DNA of 64,000 bases from Pseudomonadota bacterium (GTDB lineage: Bacteria > Pseudomonadota > Gammaproteobacteria > UBA5335). A program made the position numbers and the translations under genes. How positions within the stretch are numbered: position 1 is the first letter of the stretch; every line of letters begins with the position of its first letter. The notes below the pieces were generated by a model that saw only the letters and a program-made list of their open reading frames with translations, did not search any database and had not been told where the DNA came from. Where the stretch lies: NCBI GenBank assembly GCA_034189865.1, contig JAXHTV010000003.1:45318-109317 (forward strand), given 5' to 3'. Shown here piece after piece: positions 62,171 through 64,000 of the stretch.

Positions 62171-64000
62171 ATGCCGAAAACCCGCACCGACCAACTAATA
62201 CACGCTGCCGATTCCCGCATCCTCGTACTCGATGGTGCAATGGGGACCATGATTCAGAACCATCGATTGGACGAGGCCGGTTATCGGGGAGAGCGTTTTT
62301 CGGACTGGCCGCAGGATGTTCGGGGGAATAACGATCTGCTGTCGTTGACCCAACCGGAGGTAATCCGGGAAATTCATCGGAGTTACCTGGCTGCCGGCGC
62401 GGATATTCTCGAGACCAACACATTTAATTCGACGCGAATTTCCATGGCCGATTACGGCATGGAGGCGCTGACCTACGAGCTGAACCTCGAGGGAGCGCGG
62501 TTGGCCCGCCAAGCGGCGGACGAGTTCACCGCCAAAACACCAGATAAGCCCCGTTTTGTCGCGGGCGTGTTAGGTCCAACCAATCGTACGGCCTCCATCT
62601 CACCGGACGTGAACGACCCTGGGTTTCGCAACATCACCTTCGACCAGCTCGTTGAGGCTTACGACGAAGCGCTGCGTGGCCTGGTCGACGGGGGTAGCGA
62701 CATTCTCCTGGTTGAGACGGTGTTCGACACGCTGAACTGCAAAGCAGCGTTATTCGCAATCGAAAGCTACTTCGCTTCGCAGAACCAATACTTACCCACG
62801 ATGATCTCCGGGACGATCACCGACGCGTCCGGCCGCACCCTATCGGGGCAAGTGACCGAAGCATTCTATAATTCAATAGCTTATATCAGACCGTTCAGTA
62901 TCGGACTGAACTGCGCCCTCGGTGCAAAAGAGCTTCGGCCACATATTCAAGAACTGTCCAAAGTTGCACAGTGCCGGGTGAGCGTCCATCCCAACGCCGG
63001 CTTGCCCAACGAATTCGGAGAATACGACGACACACCCGAGAATATGGCCGCGGAGATCGGTGAATGGGCAGACCGCGGTTATTTCAACATCGTCGGTGGG
63101 TGTTGCGGAACCACGCCAGCACACATTGAAGCCATTGCTCGGCGTGTGGCTGATAACCCACCGCGTGCCATACCCCAGCACAAACCGGCACTGCGTCTTT
63201 CCGGACTGGAGCCTCTGAACGTCACTGACGAGAGTCTGTTTGTAAACATCGGGGAAAGGACCAATGTCACCGGCTCCGCCCGATTCGCCCGTTTGATCAA
63301 GGAAGATGACTACGACACCGCTTTGGACGTCGCCCGGCAACAGGTCGATAACGGGGCCCAAATCATCGATATCAACATGGATGAGGGCATGCTCGATGCA
63401 GAAGCCGCGATGGTTCGCTTCCTCAACCTGGTGGCATCCGAACCCGACATCTCACGGGTTCCGGTTATGGTCGACTCGTCCAAGTGGCAAGTCATCGAAG
63501 CGGGACTCAAGTGCATTCAGGGACGGGCCATCGTCAATTCCATTAGCTTGAAAGAAGGCGAAGAGGCGTTTCTCACTCAGGCACGCCTCGCCCGGCGTTA
63601 CGGCGCTGCCGTGGTGGTGATGGCGTTTGATGAGCAAGGGCAAGCAGCGACATTGGAACGCAAATTCGAAATATGCGCACGCAGCTACCGGTTACTGATC
63701 GATCACGCCGATTTCGCGCCCCAAGACATCATTTTCGACCCGAACATCTTCGCCATCGCGACGGGCATCGACGAACACAACGACTATGCCGTTGCTTTCA
63801 TCGAAGCGACCCGTCGAATTAAAAAGGAACTTCCCTACGCCAAAGTGAGCGGTGGCTTATCCAACGTTTCGTTTTCATTTCGCGGCAACAATGCGATGCG
63901 GGAGGCGATACATGCCGTCTTCCTGTACCACGCGATCAAAGCGGGTATGGACATGGCGATTGTCAATGCCGGCAGCCTCGCGGTCTATGAAGAAATCCCC
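62171..64000 (+). CDS. metH: methionine synthase, cobalamin-dependent, N-terminal part
   Basis: The first 610 codons of MetH, which runs off the window. The homocysteine domain opens [20 protein letters not shown] and has the zinc ligands Cys248 ([13 protein letters not shown]) and Cys311/Cys312 ([11 protein letters not shown]). A pterin domain follows, with [16 protein letters not shown] and the [19 protein letters not shown] stretch. The cobalamin and activation domains must lie to the right. No SAM or cobalamin riboswitch was recognised in the 130 bases upstream. MetH, with the partial metK and the MetC-like gene, gives this window three methionine-cycle genes. Confidence 0.97.
   Translation, partial: MPKTRTDQLIHAADSRILVLDGAMGTMIQNHRLDEAGYRGERFSDWPQDVRGNNDLLSLTQPEVIREIHRSYLAAGADILETNTFNSTRISMADYGMEALTYELNLEGARLARQAADEFTAKTPDKPRFVAGVLGPTNRTASISPDVNDPGFRNITFDQLVEAYDEALRGLVDGGSDILLVETVFDTLNCKAALFAIESYFASQNQYLPTMISGTITDASGRTLSGQVTEAFYNSIAYIRPFSIGLNCALGAKELRPHIQELSKVAQCRVSVHPNAGLPNEFGEYDDTPENMAAEIGEWADRGYFNIVGGCCGTTPAHIEAIARRVADNPPRAIPQHKPALRLSGLEPLNVTDESLFVNIGERTNVTGSARFARLIKEDDYDTALDVARQQVDNGAQIIDINMDEGMLDAEAAMVRFLNLVASEPDISRVPVMVDSSKWQVIEAGLKCIQGRAIVNSISLKEGEEAFLTQARLARRYGAAVVVMAFDEQGQAATLERKFEICARSYRLLIDHADFAPQDIIFDPNIFAIATGIDEHNDYAVAFIEATRRIKKELPYAKVSGGLSNVSFSFRGNNAMREAIHAVFLYHAIKAGMDMAIVNAGSLAVYEEIP

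Overview
The window is an ordinary, gene-dense chromosomal segment of a gammaproteobacterium, probably with a GC content in the high fifties (estimated by eye). The assignment rests on genes that are typical of this class: the MnmA-HflD pair, the PEP synthase/PpsR pair, a YqiB-type DUF1249 protein, a DUF6231 protein, oligoribonuclease, and a thymidylate kinase-HolB-PilZ run whose PilZ closely resembles the Pseudomonas type IV pilus protein. I cannot fix the order; a Chromatiales/Nevskiales-like free-living aerobe would fit. No tRNA, rRNA, CRISPR array, insertion sequence or prophage was seen.

Layout. 0-10 kb: the 3' end of metK, a small HMA2/DUF5132 pair divergent from an EcsC-family gene, the RNA helicase RhlE, a ZIP metal transporter, orn, the divergent ppsA/ppsR pair and a small membrane protein. 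10-17 kb: a DUF1249 gene, then a tightly spaced forward run of MaoC-like hydratase, glutaryl-CoA-dehydrogenase-like enzyme, HemD-like protein, cardiolipin synthase, zinc-less alcohol dehydrogenase and a D-2-hydroxyglutarate-dehydrogenase-like flavoenzyme. 17-25 kb: a reverse persulfide dioxygenase/SulP operon, then a DUF4136 lipoprotein, CorA, an OmpA-type protein and a Baeyer-Villiger-type monooxygenase. 25-30 kb: acnA, hflD and mnmA on the reverse strand. 30-39 kb: a long forward fatty-acid/folate/cell-wall/DNA-replication cluster, fabD-fabG-acpP-fabF-pabB-pabC-mltG-tmk-holB-pilZ.

39-46 kb is the most accessory-looking part: a PhoA-type alkaline phosphatase with a candidate Pho box, a secreted protein of unknown function with a His-rich tail, a LuxI/FeeM-fold acyltransferase overlapping a PlsC-type acyltransferase (possibly an N-acyl amino acid or aminolipid pathway), a CoxE-type VWA protein and a UbiG-like methyltransferase with an unusual cofactor motif. 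46-54 kb: a monoacylglycerol-lipase-like hydrolase, an AI-2E-family exporter, the coupled nudL-mazG pair, fumC divergent from purB, a DUF7931 protein and a cystathionine beta-lyase-like enzyme. 54-62 kb: three hydrolase/SDR genes, a YadG/YadH-type ABC exporter, XdhC- and MocA-type molybdenum-cofactor genes, the latter translationally coupled to the outer-membrane lipoprotein MlaA, then DUF6231 and SCP2 proteins. The window ends inside metH.

The window shows no single spectacular system. The best leads are the FeeM-like/PlsC pair, the MlaA-MocA coupling, the HemD-like gene inside an acyl-CoA operon, the possible leader peptide with an internal terminator hairpin ahead of mltG, and the HMA2-DUF5132/EcsC locus. 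All similarity calls are from reading motifs by eye; no database search was run.
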